From Elusimicrobiota bacterium (GTDB lineage: Bacteria; Elusimicrobiota; Elusimicrobia; UBA1565; UBA9628): a DNA stretch of 32,966 nucleotides. Location of the stretch: contig JACRNU010000005.1 in the NCBI GenBank assembly GCA_016234805.1, forward strand, positions 1 through 32,966, given 5' to 3'. The position numbers and the translations under genes were made by a program. How positions within the stretch are numbered: position 1 is the stretch's first letter; each line of letters opens with the position of its first letter. Below are positions 32,435 to 32,966 of this stretch, piece after piece. Under the pieces are notes generated by a model. The model was given only the letters and a program-made list of their open reading frames with translations, was not told where the DNA came from and did no database searches.

Positions 32435-32453
32435 GCCTCCCCGTGGGGGAGGC
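32435..32453 (-). other. Perfect hairpin directly after rpsJ
   Basis: GCCTCCCC and GGGGAGGC pair over 8 bp with a 3 base loop, beginning at the base next to the rpsJ stop codon. The following sequence to rplC (32385-32434) is GC-rich with a repeated GCCAGGC. No U-run follows, so it is unlikely to be a strong terminator. It may protect or pause the transcript, or be a small repeat insertion. Confidence 0.5.
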
Positions 32454-32777
32454 TTAAAGCTTAATCTCTACGTCCACGCCCGCCGGCAGGTCCAGCTTCA
32501 TCAGCTCGTCGACCGTCTTCTGCGTCGTGCTGTTGAGCTCGATCAGCCGCTTGTGAATCCGCATCTCGAACTGTTCCCGAGACTTCTTGTCCACATGCGG
32601 AGAGCGCAGGACCGCATATCGCTTGATGTGAGTCGGCAACAATACGGGACCGGAGACAACAGCCCCCGTCCGCTGCGCCGTCTCAACGATCTTGCCCACG
32701 CTGGCATCGAGAACGCGATGGTCGTAGGCCCGAAGGCGAATGCGAATTCTCTGCTGCGGATGCTTTGTTTCGGCCAT
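32454..32777 (-). CDS. rpsJ: 30S ribosomal protein S10
   Basis: The product is 107 residues. [97 protein letters not shown] is a complete S10. It also acts with NusB in antitermination. ATG 32777 lies 33 bp after the tuf stop. A TAAGG site is present about 9 bases upstream, but the spacer is a TATAAT box. Confidence 0.97.
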   Translation of the reverse strand: MAETKHPQQRIRIRLRAYDHRVLDASVGKIVETAQRTGAVVSGPVLLPTHIKRYAVLRSPHVDKKSREQFEMRIHKRLIELNSTTQKTVDELMKLDLPAGVDVEIKL

Positions 32778-32779
32778 AT

Positions 32780-32807
32780 ATTATACCTTAAAAGTACCCC
32801 TTTTTAA
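32780..32807 (-). promoter_or_regulatory. Possible sigma-70 promoter immediately upstream of rpsJ
   Basis: On the minus strand TTAAAA (32807-32802; 4 of 6 matches to the -35 consensus) is separated by 16 bp from a perfect TATAAT (32785-32780). This is the AT-rich gap between tuf and rpsJ. A transcript from here would begin at or next to the rpsJ ATG, so it would be leaderless or nearly so. The same bases also hold the ribosome binding site for tuf read-through. Confidence 0.4.
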
Positions 32808-32810
32808 CAT

Positions 32811-32966
32811 TCAGTCCATGATGGCGCTGACGACGCCGGCGCCTACGGTGTGTCCGCCCTCGCGCACCGCAAAGCGCAGCCCCTGCTCCATAGCGATGTC
32901 GCACAGCAGGCTGACCTCGATGTCGATATTGTCGCCCGGCATGACCATCTCGACTCCGGCCGGCAG
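32811..32966 (-). CDS. tuf: Elongation factor Tu, C-terminal fragment
   Basis: Only the last 51 residues are in the window; the 5' part lies beyond the right edge. The visible frame reads [20 protein letters not shown], then [31 protein letters not shown] and TGA. This is the third beta-barrel domain and the universal EF-Tu end ([16 protein letters not shown]). tuf directly upstream of rpsJ is the common bacterial arrangement of the str-S10 junction. Confidence 0.96.
   Translation of the reverse strand: MPAGVEMVMPGDNIDIEVSLLCDIAMEQGLRFAVREGGHTVGAGVVSAIMD

Noticed and set aside
1-32966. tRNA, rRNA or CRISPR arrays
   Set aside because: I saw no cloverleaf-like sequences, rRNA segments or regularly spaced repeats on either strand; the region is nearly filled by protein genes.

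Overview
This GC-rich bacterial window holds almost one continuous minus-strand gene train. It runs from the 3' end of tuf (right edge) through the full S10, spc and alpha ribosomal-protein clusters and on into cell-shape, peptidoglycan, RNA-decay and termination genes. The organism looks like a deep-branching, rod-shaped, probably diderm bacterium. An Elusimicrobiota-type genome is my best guess from gene content and style, but this is inference and no marker here proves it.

Layout, right to left in transcription order: tuf (partial), rpsJ, rplC, two non-ribosomal genes, rplD, rplW, rplB, rpsS, rplV, rpsC, rplP, a small palindromic insertion, rpmC, rpsQ, rplN, rplX, rplE, rpsN (zinc type), rpsH, rplF, rplR, rpsE, rplO (no rpmD), secY, adk, map, infA, rpmJ (too short for usual ORF cutoffs), rpsM, rpsK, rpsD, rpoA, rplQ. 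Without a clear terminator this continues into mreB, mreC, mreD, a class B PBP (PBP2), rodA, an RNase E/G, a periplasmic amidase, murI, an unusual rho, ridA and a small secreted coiled-coil protein ending at 3651. Most junctions are 0-20 bp or ATGA/GTGA stop-start overlaps, which suggests extensive translational coupling.

Left of 3640 the pattern changes. A plus-strand fused MFS/spermidine-synthase-like membrane protein (1576-3633) converges on the operon. A divergent, AT-richer HEAT-repeat secreted protein lies at 224-1435. The first 40 bases are the start of another minus-strand gene, possibly a transposase.

The ribosomal, secretion and RNA polymerase genes supply translation and export. 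The mre/PBP2/RodA set drives lateral wall synthesis. MurI supplies D-glutamate for the wall and the amidase cleaves peptidoglycan. RNase E/G and Rho act on RNA.

Most notable points: (1) a low-GC pair, one secreted and one cytosolic protein of unknown function, spliced between rplC and rplD and stitched in by ATGA overlaps; (2) a Rho that lacks the N-terminal OB-fold and has a Gly/Gln/His/Arg-rich tail instead, in the same operon as an RNase E/G with a similar tail; (3) a ~60 bp palindromic element flanked by a 9 bp direct repeat between rplP and rpmC; (4) a GC hairpin embedded in the murI start region; (5) the fusion of ribosomal and cell-elongation operons.
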